Assembly: GCF_030816965.1 (NCBI RefSeq)
Contig: NZ_JAUSYQ010000002.1
Location: 5,813,501-5,877,500, forward strand
Length of the DNA: 64,000 nucleotides
Reading direction: 5' to 3'
Source: Streptomyces canus
Lineage (GTDB): Bacteria > Actinomycetota > Actinomycetes > Streptomycetales > Streptomycetaceae
A program made the position numbers and the translations under genes. The first letter of the stretch is position 1. Every line of letters starts with the position of its first letter. This document shows positions 9,518 to 18,248 of this stretch, piece after piece. The notes below the pieces were generated by a model. That model ran no database searches. It saw nothing but the letters and a program-made list of their open reading frames with translations, and had not been told where the DNA came from.

Positions 9518-10807
9518 ATGCCACGTGGACGTCACCGCCATTCCCCGCCCTTGCACAGGCTGCTGCCTCCGTCGGCGATCGCTGGCGTCTCCCTCGTCTG
9601 TGCCTTCGGCCCCTGGGTGTTCTCGCAAGAGGCCGTGCTGCGCGTGATAGCCGCGTTCGCCGCGGCGGTCGCCGTCGTGGGGGCGGCCGTCATGCGCCGG
9701 TGGGACGCGCAGGCGGGCAAGCAGGTCGCGGACCTCACGCGCGCGCGTGCCGGCGACGAGTGGCGGCACGAGGAGCGGGTCGCCGAACTCGAGACCGATC
9801 TCGAGGAGTCGCGCGAGCTGCGCGTCAAGCTGGAGCAGCGGCTGCGGGCGAAGCGGACGGAGCTGGCGGGGCTGCGCAACGAACACGCGGCACTGCTGCG
9901 GCGGTACGCCACGGCGGAGACCGAGCGGGCGAGCGCCCTGGAGGGGCGCCGGCTGCTGGAGATAGAGGCCGCCCCGGCGCGTGCGCTGCCGGCGGCGCAG
10001 GCCGACGCGGAGGCCGTGGCGGTGGTTGCCGAGGACGAGTCCGAGGCCGCGGTCGAGGTGGAGACCGAGGTGGAGACCGAGGTGGAGACCGACGTCTCCG
10101 AGGCTTCGGAGGCCTCGGAGGTGACTCCGGAGCGGCCCGCGATCTTCTCTCCGGAGGGGTCCCGGCTGTTCCTGCGGGCGAGCGCGGCGCTGAAGCGGCT
10201 CGACGCGGACGGCGACGGGGCCACCAAGACGAAGGCCGAGCAAGAGGACGAGCCGGAGGACGAGCCGGAGCCCAAGGGTGCCGCGAAGAGCGGGCCCAAG
10301 CCCGATCCCAAGGTCAAGGCCGGCTCCAAAGGCCAGCCGGTGAACGCGGCTTCCGGCGCGGCGGACGCCGTCGGCACCCAGGCGGAGGCCGCGCAGGAGG
10401 ACGAAGCGCAGGGGAAGCCCGAGGCGGTCGACGGGCATGAGCACGCGGCCGCCACCACCACGGGCAGAGCCGCCCAGCCGCAGCAGCGGCCCGCCGGGCA
10501 CTTCATCGCGCCGACCGCGGTCGCGGTCGTGCCCGCGGCTCCCGTGCGGCGCCCGCGGATCGAGGGCGGGTTCGACTTCTTCGGTACGAAGGCGGGTACC
10601 TCGCGGGACGCCCTGGAGGCCGTGCAGAACGAGGACCTCGCCGACGTCGTCGGCCAGGAGGCCCTCGCCCTGCACAAGGCCGAGTCGGAGGCGGAGTTCA
10701 AGCCGGCCGACGAGGGCTCGCGGGGCGTCGGCCAGGTCATCGACCTGACCGCCCACGACGAGACGGAACAGATCGACCTGAAGGGACTGCGCAGCGCGGT
10801 CTCCTGA
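9518..10807 (+). CDS. Membrane-anchored coiled-coil protein, Ala/Glu-rich
   Basis: No family recognised. The 429-aa product starts with a basic stretch (MPRGRHRHS) and two hydrophobic segments (about residues 17-35 and 43-60). A heptad-rich coiled coil follows (about residues 68-150, with VAELETDLEESRELRVKLEQ). Then comes a long low-complexity acidic/Ala-Pro region holding a triple VETE repeat, and a better-conserved C-terminus ending in VIDLTAHDETEQIDLKG. I chose the ATG at 9518 because the membrane helix follows; the frame is open further upstream. The architecture suggests an envelope-tethered scaffold, but nothing more can be claimed. Confidence 0.7.
   Translation: MPRGRHRHSPPLHRLLPPSAIAGVSLVCAFGPWVFSQEAVLRVIAAFAAAVAVVGAAVMRRWDAQAGKQVADLTRARAGDEWRHEERVAELETDLEESRELRVKLEQRLRAKRTELAGLRNEHAALLRRYATAETERASALEGRRLLEIEAAPARALPAAQADAEAVAVVAEDESEAAVEVETEVETEVETDVSEASEASEVTPERPAIFSPEGSRLFLRASAALKRLDADGDGATKTKAEQEDEPEDEPEPKGAAKSGPKPDPKVKAGSKGQPVNAASGAADAVGTQAEAAQEDEAQGKPEAVDGHEHAAATTTGRAAQPQQRPAGHFIAPTAVAVVPAAPVRRPRIEGGFDFFGTKAGTSRDALEAVQNEDLADVVGQEALALHKAESEAEFKPADEGSRGVGQVIDLTAHDETEQIDLKGLRSAVS
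10055..10090 (+). repeat. Three exact copies of a 12-bp in-frame repeat
   Basis: GAGGTGGAGACC occurs three times in perfect tandem (10055-10066, 10067-10078, 10079-10090), encoding EVET three times inside the coiled-coil membrane protein. The exact identity at third positions points to recent slippage. Confidence 0.9.
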
Positions 10808-10827
10808 TGGACGCACAGCTGCTCACC

Positions 10828-10868
10828 AGGGGCACGGTCAGACCATCCAGCGGTCGGGCCGTGCCCCT
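10828..10868. terminator. Hairpin between convergent genes
   Basis: AGGGGCACGG (10828-10837) and CCGTGCCCCT (10859-10868) form a perfect 10-bp stem with a 21-base loop, followed on the plus strand by TT. It lies between the coiled-coil gene and the PH-domain gene and covers the latter's last codons, so it could serve both strands. Confidence 0.6.
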
Positions 10869-12172
10869 TTCCGTCCCGTCCGCGACCTCTCCGCCTGCGA
10901 CTTGAGCAGCTCCGCGGCCTCCTGGGCGTCCCTCAGGCGGGCCGTGACGGTCTTGTTCGCCCCTGTGTCCACATGGACATCGGCGACCCGCCACAGCCGC
11001 TCCCAGGGCCCTTGCGTGAGCCGCACGCTCTGGACCTTGGCGTGCGGGACGAGCGCCAGGCTCCGCCGCAGCAGCCCCTGGCGTGCCGCGAACACCGAGT
11101 CGGTGACGGCGAGTCCGTAGCCGCGCCACCACACGGGCACGCACCGGCCGGCCCGCCGCGGGGGCCGCGACAGCGGCGGCACGGTCACGCCGGGCAGCAC
11201 GCGCGCGACGACCGCCTCGGCGACCTCGCGGGGAGCGACCGGCACCAGCACGGAGTTGGACGAACCGGCCACGTCCAGTTCGACCCGGACCCAGCCGCGC
11301 CGCCGCCACAGCAGCGGCTCCACGATCCGTACGGTCTGCACCCGCCCCGGCGGCACCGTCTCGTGGGTGCGGTCCAGGAGACCGTGGTCGATGCGCAGCC
11401 CGTCCGGGGACTCGCCGACCGTCCAGTCGTACTCCGTGACGAAGCGTCCCACGCTGCTCGCGCCCGCGGCGCCGAGCAGCGGCAGGGCGGTCGCGAGGAC
11501 CGTCCAGACGCTGTGGGTGGCCATCCACAGCAGCGGTGGTACGACGAGGGCGGCGACCAGGCTGCCCCAGGTGGCGCCCGTCAGCACGAGGGAGAGCGCG
11601 AGATCGCGAGGGGGCGTGTGCAGCAGCTCGCGCGCCGGAGCCTCACCCACCTCGTGCGCGGTCTCGGGAGCGAACCCGGCGGCGCGCGCGAGGAGTTCCG
11701 CGCGCAGGGCCCGCGCCTCGCGCTCCCCGAGGAAGGCCAGTTCGTCCTTCTTGTCGGTGCCCACGACATCGAGCCTGAGCTTCGCGACGCCCGCCACGCG
11801 CGCGAGGAGCGGCTGGGTGACGTCGATCGCCTGGATCCGCTCGAGCCGGATGTGCGCGGTGCGCCGGAACAACAGCCCGGTCCGGATGCGCAGTTCCGTG
11901 TCGGTCACCGCGAAGTGGGTGAACCACCAGGTGAGAAAGCCGTACAGGGCGGCGGCCGGGACGACGACGGCGAGCGCGATCAGCAGCGTGGTGGTCGTCA
12001 GCCGGGTCAGCTGGCGCTGCGTCTGGTCGGGGTCGTGCACGGCCCATCCGATGACGACCGCGACCGGCGCCCACGCCCGCCTGAGGGGCGTTATGGGATG
12101 CAGCCGCCGCTCGGTGACGGGTTCCTTCTCCGGCTTCTCCTGTACGGCGTCGTCGACGCCCGGCGCGGTCAC
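10838..12172 (-). CDS. Bacterial PH-domain (YdbT-like) membrane protein
   Basis: A 444-aa integral membrane protein of the bPH2 (DUF304) class. Several transmembrane helices (about residues 28-68, 180-225 and near 265) are interleaved with three PH-like repeats. Each repeat has the recurring pattern 'T-x-L-R-I-R-x-G-L-L-x-R-x-x-x-I-x-L-x-R-I-Q' (TELRIRTGLLFRRTAHIRLE, LRIDHGLLDRTHETVPPGRV, VFAARQGLLRRSLALVPHAK). The GTG start overlaps the stop of the preceding smaller PH protein as GTGA. YdbS/YdbT-type pairs are widespread; in Bacillus they are linked to protection from antimicrobial peptides, but that is only suggestive here. Confidence 0.85.
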   Translation of the reverse strand: MTAPGVDDAVQEKPEKEPVTERRLHPITPLRRAWAPVAVVIGWAVHDPDQTQRQLTRLTTTTLLIALAVVVPAAALYGFLTWWFTHFAVTDTELRIRTGLLFRRTAHIRLERIQAIDVTQPLLARVAGVAKLRLDVVGTDKKDELAFLGEREARALRAELLARAAGFAPETAHEVGEAPARELLHTPPRDLALSLVLTGATWGSLVAALVVPPLLWMATHSVWTVLATALPLLGAAGASSVGRFVTEYDWTVGESPDGLRIDHGLLDRTHETVPPGRVQTVRIVEPLLWRRRGWVRVELDVAGSSNSVLVPVAPREVAEAVVARVLPGVTVPPLSRPPRRAGRCVPVWWRGYGLAVTDSVFAARQGLLRRSLALVPHAKVQSVRLTQGPWERLWRVADVHVDTGANKTVTARLRDAQEAAELLKSQAERSRTGRKGARPDRWMV

Positions 12173-12672
12173 AGGCCCGCCGATCGGGCCTCGCCGAGTT
12201 CGGTGAGCCGGTCGCGCAGCCGCTCCGCCTCGGCCGGGTCGAGGCCGGGGATGGTCGCGTCGGTCGCCGCGGCCGCCGTGTGCAGCTGGACGCTGGCCAG
12301 CCCGAAGTGCCGTTCCACGGGCCCGGAGGTGACCTCGACCAGCTGCATGCGGCCGTACGGCACGACGGTCTCCTCGCGCCACATCACACCCCGGCTGATC
12401 AGCAGGTCGTCGGCGCGCTCGGCGTAGCGCCAGGAGCGCCAGTTGCGGCCGAGCATCACCCAGCCCCAGCCGATGAGGGCGAGCGGCAGCAGCGCGAAGG
12501 CCGCCCACGCGGGCCCGCACAGCAGCCCGAGCAGCAGCCCCAGGACCACGGCGAGCAGTCCCAGCCACACCACCAGCAACAGCAGTCGCATCCGCAGCAG
12601 CCCCGGCGGCAGCCCGGTCCACACCGGTTCGTCGTCGGCGACCTCAGTGTTCTGCCCGCTCCCCGTCTCCAT
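12169..12672 (-). CDS. Bacterial PH-domain (YdbS-like) membrane protein
   Basis: A 167-aa partner of the following gene. The N-terminus holds two strongly hydrophobic helices (about residues 30-52 and 55-75). A single bPH2 domain follows, with [40 protein letters not shown] and [16 protein letters not shown] chose the ATG at 12672 since upstream reading crosses the nuoD2 promoter region. Its start is only 31 bases from the divergent nuoD2 start. It is coupled to the larger PH protein by a 4-base overlap, so they probably act as a complex in the membrane. Confidence 0.85.
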   Translation of the reverse strand: METGSGQNTEVADDEPVWTGLPPGLLRMRLLLLVVWLGLLAVVLGLLLGLLCGPAWAAFALLPLALIGWGWVMLGRNWRSWRYAERADDLLISRGVMWREETVVPYGRMQLVEVTSGPVERHFGLASVQLHTAAAATDATIPGLDPAEAERLRDRLTELGEARSAGL

Positions 12673-12703
12673 GGGGCCAGCGTACGTAGGAGAGACTGTG
12701 TCC

Positions 12704-13855
12704 ATGACTCCTACGACGGAGACCACGGTCGGCATCGGCGGCGCCACGGAGAGCACCGACATGGTGCTCAACATCGGACCGCAGCACCCGTCCACCCATG
12801 GTGTGCTGCGCCTGAGGCTCGTCCTGGACGGCGAGCGCATCATGAGCGCGGAGCCGGTGATCGGCTACATGCACCGCGGTGCGGAGAAGCTCTTCGAGGC
12901 GCGCGACTACCGCCAGATCATCATGCTCGCCAACCGCCACGACTGGCTGTCGGCCTTCTCCAACGAGCTGGGCGTGGTCCTCGCCGTGGAGCGGATGCTC
13001 GGCATGGAGGTCCCCACGCGCGCGGTGTGGACGCGCACGCTGCTCGCCGAGCTCAACCGGGTGCTGAACCACCTGATGTTCCTGGGCTCGTATCCGCTGG
13101 AACTCGGCGGCATCACCCCTGTCTTCTACGCGTTCCGGGAGCGGGAGGTTCTCCAGAACGTCATGGAGGAGGTCTCCGGCGGCCGGATGCACTACATGTT
13201 CAACCGCGTCGGCGGCCTCAAGGAGGACCTGCCGGCCGGCTGGTCCACGCGCGCGCGTGCCGCCGTCTCCGCCGTGCGCTCGCGCATGGACCGCTTCGAC
13301 GACCTGGTGCTCGGCAACGAGATCTTCCGGGGTCGCACCCGGGACGTGGGCGTCCTCGCGCCCCAGGCCGTCCACGCGTACGGCGTCAGCGGGCCCATCG
13401 CGCGTGCGTCGGGCGTCGACTTCGACCTGCGCCGCGACGAGCCGTACCTCGGCTACGGAGAGCTCCAGGACACGCTGAAGGTGGTCACGCGCGAGGAGGG
13501 CGACTGCCTCGCCCGCTTCGAGGTCCTCCTGGAGCAGACCCACAACGCCCTCGACCTCGCCGACGCCTGCCTGGACCGGCTCGCCGAGCTGCCGCCCGGA
13601 CCGATCAACCAGCGGCTCCCCAAGGTCCTCAAGGCGCCCGAGGGGCACACGTACGCCTGGACCGAGAACCCGCTCGGCATCAACGGCTACTACCTCGTCA
13701 GCAAGGGCGAGAAGACCCCGTACCGGCTGAAGCTGCGCTCGGCCTCGTACAACAACATCCAGGCCCTGGTCGAACTGCTGCCGGGCACGCTGGTCGCGGA
13801 CATGGTGGCGATCCTGGGATCACTGTTCTTCGTGGTCGGGGACATCGACAAGTAG
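12704..13855 (+). CDS. nuoD2: Orphan NADH dehydrogenase subunit D paralogue (NuoD2)
   Basis: 383 aa, homologous to the 49-kDa (NuoD/Nqo4/NDUFS2) subunit that forms the quinone-binding cavity of complex I. No other nuo gene is nearby. It keeps [13 protein letters not shown] (His28 and His32), [12 protein letters not shown] (Arg58), the central [14 protein letters not shown] block and the DxGV/PYxGY blocks. The usual 'TDRxDY' motif reads ANRHDWL, so the conserved quinone-site Tyr is Trp81 here and the preceding Asp is Asn77. A good AGGAGA lies 12 bases before the ATG at 12704. The gene converges on, and overlaps by 36 bp, a MidA/NDUFAF7-type methyltransferase. Family membership is certain; whether it works in complex I or as a separate hydrogenase-like module is not known. 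Confidence 0.92.
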   Translation: MTPTTETTVGIGGATESTDMVLNIGPQHPSTHGVLRLRLVLDGERIMSAEPVIGYMHRGAEKLFEARDYRQIIMLANRHDWLSAFSNELGVVLAVERMLGMEVPTRAVWTRTLLAELNRVLNHLMFLGSYPLELGGITPVFYAFREREVLQNVMEEVSGGRMHYMFNRVGGLKEDLPAGWSTRARAAVSAVRSRMDRFDDLVLGNEIFRGRTRDVGVLAPQAVHAYGVSGPIARASGVDFDLRRDEPYLGYGELQDTLKVVTREEGDCLARFEVLLEQTHNALDLADACLDRLAELPPGPINQRLPKVLKAPEGHTYAWTENPLGINGYYLVSKGEKTPYRLKLRSASYNNIQALVELLPGTLVADMVAILGSLFFVVGDIDK

Positions 13856-14884
13856 GTCGGCGAGCGGCCCGTCGAGGGGTGCGTCCGGAACTCCGGCGGA
13901 CAGGCCCACGGGCTGGAGCAGCCAGCCGAAGTCACCGAGGCCACCCGCCGCGGTGAGCTCGGCGGCCTCTCCGGCACGCGCGAGGGCGCGTACGTATTCC
14001 GCGGGCCGCGTGGACGCGAGCGTGAGCGAGGGGCGTGCGCCCTCGATGCCCAGGGCGCGCAACGCGTCGCGTTGGGTCAGCACGCGCCCTCCGGGGAGCG
14101 CGCACGCGTCCAGCGCCACATGGGCCGTGAGGTCGCATGACCCGTCCGGTACGGGTGCCGTCTCGCGCCCTGCACGGAAACCGGTGAGTGTCCCGAACAG
14201 GGGGCGTGAGGATGCCGTGTGCGTGTAGTCGACGGCGACCGCGAGCCCCCGCTCCACCGCGGCGACCGCCGACGCCCACGCCTCGTCCCGGGGCAGGCCG
14301 ATCTCGGCCCGCAGCCCCTCCTCGGGCGGCAGTGGCCACCACCGGTCCAGCCACTCGGCCTCCGCACCGGCGACCGGCTCCCCGAGACGCTCGCGACCGT
14401 CCCGCCGTACGAGCACATGTCGTGGGACGCCCGTGGAGTCCGTCTCGGCGATCTCCACGGGTACGTTGTCCAGCCATTCGTTGGCGAACAGCAGCCCGGT
14501 GATGTTCTTCGGGGGCCCGGTCAGCCACTCGACCCGGTGATCGAGGGCCTCGGGGCGGTCGGCGAGCTCGACCGCGTACGCGCGCGTGCGGGCGGCCACG
14601 TCGGCGGGCAGGGCGGCGAGGACGCCGGTGGCCAGCTCGCCCCGCCCCGCGGCCATGTCGACGAAGTCGAGCCGTGCGGGCCGCCCGAGCGCCTCGTCGA
14701 CGCGGCACAGGAGCAGGGCCACGGCCTCGGCGAACAACGGCGAGGCGTGCACGGACGTACGGAAGTGCCCGGCCGGGCCCTCCGACCTGCGGTAGAAGCC
14801 GTCAGGGCCGTAGAGGGCGGCCTCGGTGGCGGCCCGCCAGCCGCTCCAGTCGCCCGTCGGCCAGGCCGTCGTGTCATCGGTCAC
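13820..14884 (-). CDS. MidA/NDUFAF7-family SAM-dependent methyltransferase
   Basis: A 354-aa protein of the DUF185/MidA type (PF02636). The SAM motif reads [15 protein letters not shown]. The family signatures [11 protein letters not shown] (compare ANExxDALPV), [20 protein letters not shown] and [11 protein letters not shown] follow in order. Mitochondrial NDUFAF7/MidA dimethylates an arginine of NDUFS2, the NuoD homologue, during complex I assembly. Here the gene is convergent with nuoD2 and overlaps its last 36 bp, which makes NuoD2 the obvious candidate substrate. ATG at 14884. Family call firm; substrate inferred. Confidence 0.8.
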   Translation of the reverse strand: MTDDTTAWPTGDWSGWRAATEAALYGPDGFYRRSEGPAGHFRTSVHASPLFAEAVALLLCRVDEALGRPARLDFVDMAAGRGELATGVLAALPADVAARTRAYAVELADRPEALDHRVEWLTGPPKNITGLLFANEWLDNVPVEIAETDSTGVPRHVLVRRDGRERLGEPVAGAEAEWLDRWWPLPPEEGLRAEIGLPRDEAWASAVAAVERGLAVAVDYTHTASSRPLFGTLTGFRAGRETAPVPDGSCDLTAHVALDACALPGGRVLTQRDALRALGIEGARPSLTLASTRPAEYVRALARAGEAAELTAAGGLGDFGWLLQPVGLSAGVPDAPLDGPLADLLVDVPDHEEQ

Positions 14885-15002
14885 GCCGTCAGGCTAGGCG
14901 CACGGGGGAAGGGGGCCTCCACCTTGGGGAGTACGCGCGGGCGGTACGGATCGGTCCTCCGGTTGACCCCTGCACACATCACGCTTCCCTACGCTGGGTT
15001 AC

Positions 15003-16205
15003 GTGCAACGCCTCTATGACTTCCTCCGCAGGCACCCGACAGGGGTCGACGTCTTCTGGGCCGTCCTCCTGTTCGGGATATCGCTCGCGAGCGAAACCGC
15101 CCGTGGGGAGTCCCGAGGGGCTGAGCCCCCGTTGGCGATCGTTCCGATCGTCCTGCTGTTGTGCCTGGCGATAGCGCTGCGCAGGCGCATGCCGGAGCGC
15201 ATGCTGCTGTTGGCCATCGGGCTCGGCGTGGTGCAGCTCGCGCTGGACGTGGAGACCACGAGCGCCGACTTCGCCTTCCTGGTGATCGTCTACACGGTGG
15301 CCGCCACGGGCGCCCGATGGGCCTCCCGGCTGGCGTTGACGGTCGGCCTGTGCGCGGCTCCCTTGGCACAGATGCGCTGGTGGAACGAGAACACCAGCGG
15401 CCTCGGCAACGTCGCCCTCATGATCTTCCAGACCGTCCCGTTCGCCCTGGCCTGGGTGCTCGGCGACTCGATCCGCACCCGGCGCGCCTACTTCGCGCAG
15501 CTGGAGGAGCGCAACGCCCGCCTGGAGAAGGAGCGTGAGGCGCAGGCGAAGGTCGCCGTCGCAGCCGAGCGCGCCCGCATCGCCCGCGAGCTGCACGACG
15601 TCGTCGCCCACAACGTGTCCGTCATGGTCGTCCAGGCCGACGGCGCCGCCTATGTCCTCGACGCCGCGCCCGACCAGGCCAAGAAGGCACTGGAGACCAT
15701 CTCCTCCACCGGCCGCCAGGCCCTCGCCGAGATGCGCCGCCTGCTGGGCGTGCTGCGCACCGGCGAGCACCAGGAGGGCGGCGAGTACGTTCCGCAGCCC
15801 GACGTCGAACAGATCGAGGACCTCGTCGAGCAGTGCCGCGGTTCCGGCCTCCCCGTCGACTTCAAGATCGAGGGCACCCCGCGCCCGCTGCCCAGCGGCG
15901 TCGAGCTCACGGCGTACCGCATCGTGCAGGAGGCGCTCACCAACACGCGCAAGCACGGCGGCCCGAACGCGGGCGCGAGCGTGCGCCTGGTCTACTTCGA
16001 CGACGGCCTCGGCCTGCTCGTCGAGGACGACGGCAAGGGCGCTCCGCATGAGCTGTACGAGGAGGGCGGCGCCGACGGCGCGGGCCACGGACTGATCGGC
16101 ATGCGCGAGCGCGTCGGCATGGTCGGCGGCACCCTGGACGCGGGTCCCCGCCCCGGCGGAGGATTCCGCATCAGTGCGCTGCTGCCGCTCAAACCAGCGC
16201 ATTGA
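15003..16205 (+). CDS. NarL-type sensor histidine kinase
   Basis: A 400-aa membrane sensor of the HisKA_3 (HPK7) class. About five to six transmembrane helices (residues 15-150) form the input with almost no external loop. A coiled linker leads to the dimerisation box ERARIARELHDVVAHNVSVM with phospho-acceptor His198. The ATPase domain has an N-box (YRIVQEALTNTRKHG), DDGKG and GHGLIGMRERV. The short loops suggest it senses membrane state or an intramembrane signal. GTG at 15003. The cognate LuxR-type response regulator follows 81 bases downstream in the same direction. Confidence 0.92.
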   Translation: MQRLYDFLRRHPTGVDVFWAVLLFGISLASETARGESRGAEPPLAIVPIVLLLCLAIALRRRMPERMLLLAIGLGVVQLALDVETTSADFAFLVIVYTVAATGARWASRLALTVGLCAAPLAQMRWWNENTSGLGNVALMIFQTVPFALAWVLGDSIRTRRAYFAQLEERNARLEKEREAQAKVAVAAERARIARELHDVVAHNVSVMVVQADGAAYVLDAAPDQAKKALETISSTGRQALAEMRRLLGVLRTGEHQEGGEYVPQPDVEQIEDLVEQCRGSGLPVDFKIEGTPRPLPSGVELTAYRIVQEALTNTRKHGGPNAGASVRLVYFDDGLGLLVEDDGKGAPHELYEEGGADGAGHGLIGMRERVGMVGGTLDAGPRPGGGFRISALLPLKPAH

Positions 16206-16286
16206 CGCCGACGCACGCCCCCTGTTGACACCTGTCACGCCCCCTGGCGACCTGCCGTACGACCCCGAGGAAACGGAAGAGGCCCG

Positions 16287-16958
16287 ATGACGATCCGCGT
16301 GATGCTCGTCGATGACCAGGTGCTGCTGCGCACCGGGTTCCGGATGGTGCTCGCAGCCCAGCCGGACATGGAGGTCGTCGCGGAGGCGGGGGACGGCGTG
16401 GAGGCACTCCAGGTGCTGCGCTCGACCGCCGTGGACGTCGTCCTGATGGACGTCCGCATGCCGAAGCTCGACGGTGTGGAGGCCACCCGCCGCATCTGCT
16501 CGGAGCCCGAACCGCCGAAGGTGCTGATCCTGACCACCTTCGACCTGGACGAGTACGCCTTCTCCGGGCTGAAGGCGGGGGCCTCCGGCTTCATGCTCAA
16601 GGACGTGCCGCCCGGCGAACTGCTCACCGCGATCCGCTCCGTGCACAGCGGCGACGCCGTGGTCGCCCCCTCGACGACCCGGCGCCTGCTCGACCGGTTC
16701 GCGCCCATGCTGCCCGCCACCGGCAAGGAGCCCCAGCACAAGGAGCTGGAGCGGCTCACCGGCCGCGAGCGCGAGGTCATGGTGCTGGTCGCACAGGGGC
16801 TCTCCAACGGCGAGATCGCGGCCCGGCTGGTGCTGTCCGAGGCGACGGTGAAGACCCATGTCGGCCGCATCCTGACCAAGCTGGGCCTCAGGGACCGGGT
16901 GCAGGTGGTGGTCCTCGCCTACGAGACGGGATTGGTACGCGCGGGCGGGCACGGCTGA
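16287..16958 (+). CDS. LuxR/NarL-type response regulator
   Basis: A 223-aa protein: receiver domain (residues 1-118) with the acidic pair Asp9/Asp10, phospho-acceptor Asp55 in VVLMDVRMP and the conserved Lys in MLKDVP. A LuxR-type helix-turn-helix follows (about residues 155-215; LTGREREVMVLVAQGLSNGE, SEATVKTHVGRILTKLGLRD). GAGGAAACG gives a ribosome-binding site. It pairs with the kinase just upstream. It converges with the ArsR-type gene with 18 bases between stops and no obvious hairpin. Confidence 0.94.
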   Translation: MTIRVMLVDDQVLLRTGFRMVLAAQPDMEVVAEAGDGVEALQVLRSTAVDVVLMDVRMPKLDGVEATRRICSEPEPPKVLILTTFDLDEYAFSGLKAGASGFMLKDVPPGELLTAIRSVHSGDAVVAPSTTRRLLDRFAPMLPATGKEPQHKELERLTGREREVMVLVAQGLSNGEIAARLVLSEATVKTHVGRILTKLGLRDRVQVVVLAYETGLVRAGGHG

Positions 16959-16976
16959 GGCACGGCCCCGGTCGGG

Positions 16977-18083
16977 CTACCTCAATATTCCTTCGAGGAA
17001 GTCGCTGCCGAGCCGCGCCACCACGGTGACGTCCAGCTGGTGCAGGACGTACCGGCCGCGGCGGCGGGTGTTGATCAGGGCCGCCTTCTTCAGGACGCTC
17101 AGGTGCCGGGATATCTCCGGGGCCGTCATGCCGTGCACCTGGGCGAGTTCGCTCGTGGTGCAGGCGCTGCGGGCCAGATGGCGGCACAGTCGCATCCGGA
17201 CGGGGTGGGAGAGTGCGGTCAGCCGCAGGGTCAGCTGCTCGACCGAAGGCGGGGAGGCGAGCTCGGGGGAGCCGACGGGGTAGTGCAGGGCGGGTTGCCA
17301 GCCGTACCGGTGCAGGACGCTCAGGTGCGGCCGACCCAGGCTCGTGGGGATCAGCAGCAGACCGCCCTCCGCCGTGGCGCTGTGTCCGATGCCCAGCTTG
17401 TCGACCGTGATGCGGCCCTCCGCCTCGTCGAGCGTGACCGCCGGCGACACCGCGGTGAGGGCCTCCGCGAGGCCCTTGCGGCGCAGCAGGTCCGTCTTGT
17501 GGCGGGCGTCCGCCGCGAGTTGGGGGCGCAGGCGCGCCCAGGTGTCCGCGAAGAACGCCTCGTCGCAGTCCTCCACGAACTGCCGGAACCAGGCCCGGAT
17601 CCGCGGCGGGCCGGCCAGCAGCCGCTCGGCGAACCCCACCTGCTGCGGTCCGCGGGCCGCGGCCAGCTCCAGGGCACGCCGGTGCAACGCGCCGTCGGAG
17701 AGCACACTGGGGCCGTGCGAGGAATACGGCAGCGCGCAGGTGAACTCCAGCGCCGCGTCCACGAACTGTTCGTCCGTCAGCTTGTCGAGCAGGTCCAGAT
17801 CCTCGGCGATGCAGGCCCCGGGGAGCGTGGTCCGGCCCGCGATGCCGGCGAAGGGCATGAACAGGTCCGAGAACGTCGTCCGCCACAGGAAGTCCGCCTC
17901 GCACATCCGGTCGGCCAGATGCGGGTCGAGCCGGGCGGTCACGCCGGTCACCCAGGCCTGCAGCCCCGGATGGTGGCCCGGCTCGGCCAGCGCGTGCAGC
18001 GCCATGCCGAGCTCGGCCAGGGGCGAGGGCACGACGGCGACCCTCTCCGGCCGCAGCCCCGCGATGTCGATGCGCACGCTCAT
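16977..18083 (-). CDS. ArsR-type winged-helix regulator with DUF5937-like N-terminal domain
   Basis: A protein of about 368 aa. The large N-terminal part (to about residue 280) has no familiar enzyme motif and resembles the DUF5937 region found in actinobacterial regulators. The C-terminus is an ArsR-type winged helix (LTALSHPVRMRLCRHLARSA, CTTSELAQVHGMTAPEISRH, LNVLKK-like recognition helix, then RRRGRYVLHQLD wing). I took the ATG at 18083 (MSVRIDIAG); a GTG at 18098 in frame is possible. A perfect 10-bp inverted repeat with an ATTGAC/GTCAAT core lies just upstream and is a likely autoregulatory operator. Confidence 0.85.
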   Translation of the reverse strand: MSVRIDIAGLRPERVAVVPSPLAELGMALHALAEPGHHPGLQAWVTGVTARLDPHLADRMCEADFLWRTTFSDLFMPFAGIAGRTTLPGACIAEDLDLLDKLTDEQFVDAALEFTCALPYSSHGPSVLSDGALHRRALELAAARGPQQVGFAERLLAGPPRIRAWFRQFVEDCDEAFFADTWARLRPQLAADARHKTDLLRRKGLAEALTAVSPAVTLDEAEGRITVDKLGIGHSATAEGGLLLIPTSLGRPHLSVLHRYGWQPALHYPVGSPELASPPSVEQLTLRLTALSHPVRMRLCRHLARSACTTSELAQVHGMTAPEISRHLSVLKKAALINTRRRGRYVLHQLDVTVVARLGSDFLEGILR

Positions 18084-18120
18084 GACCTCATGGTGCACCT
18101 CGCCACTGACAACGCCGTCC

Positions 18121-18145
18121 TCGATTGACGGCGGTCGTCAATCGA
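18121..18145. promoter_or_regulatory. Perfect inverted repeat, likely operator of the ArsR-type gene
   Basis: TCGATTGACG (18121-18130), 5-base spacer, CGTCAATCGA (18136-18145). It lies 38 bases upstream of the minus-strand start at 18083 in a region otherwise without structure. The dyad fits a dimeric winged-helix repressor. Confidence 0.65.
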
Positions 18146-18248
18146 CGCGACGCGGCTGTCGTTTGCGGCGCAGCCTGGGGTCTCGGCAGCCCCGTCCCGC
18201 CGGCTCCCGGCACCCAGGGCGCGCGGGTCGCGCGCGAACGCCGACCCG

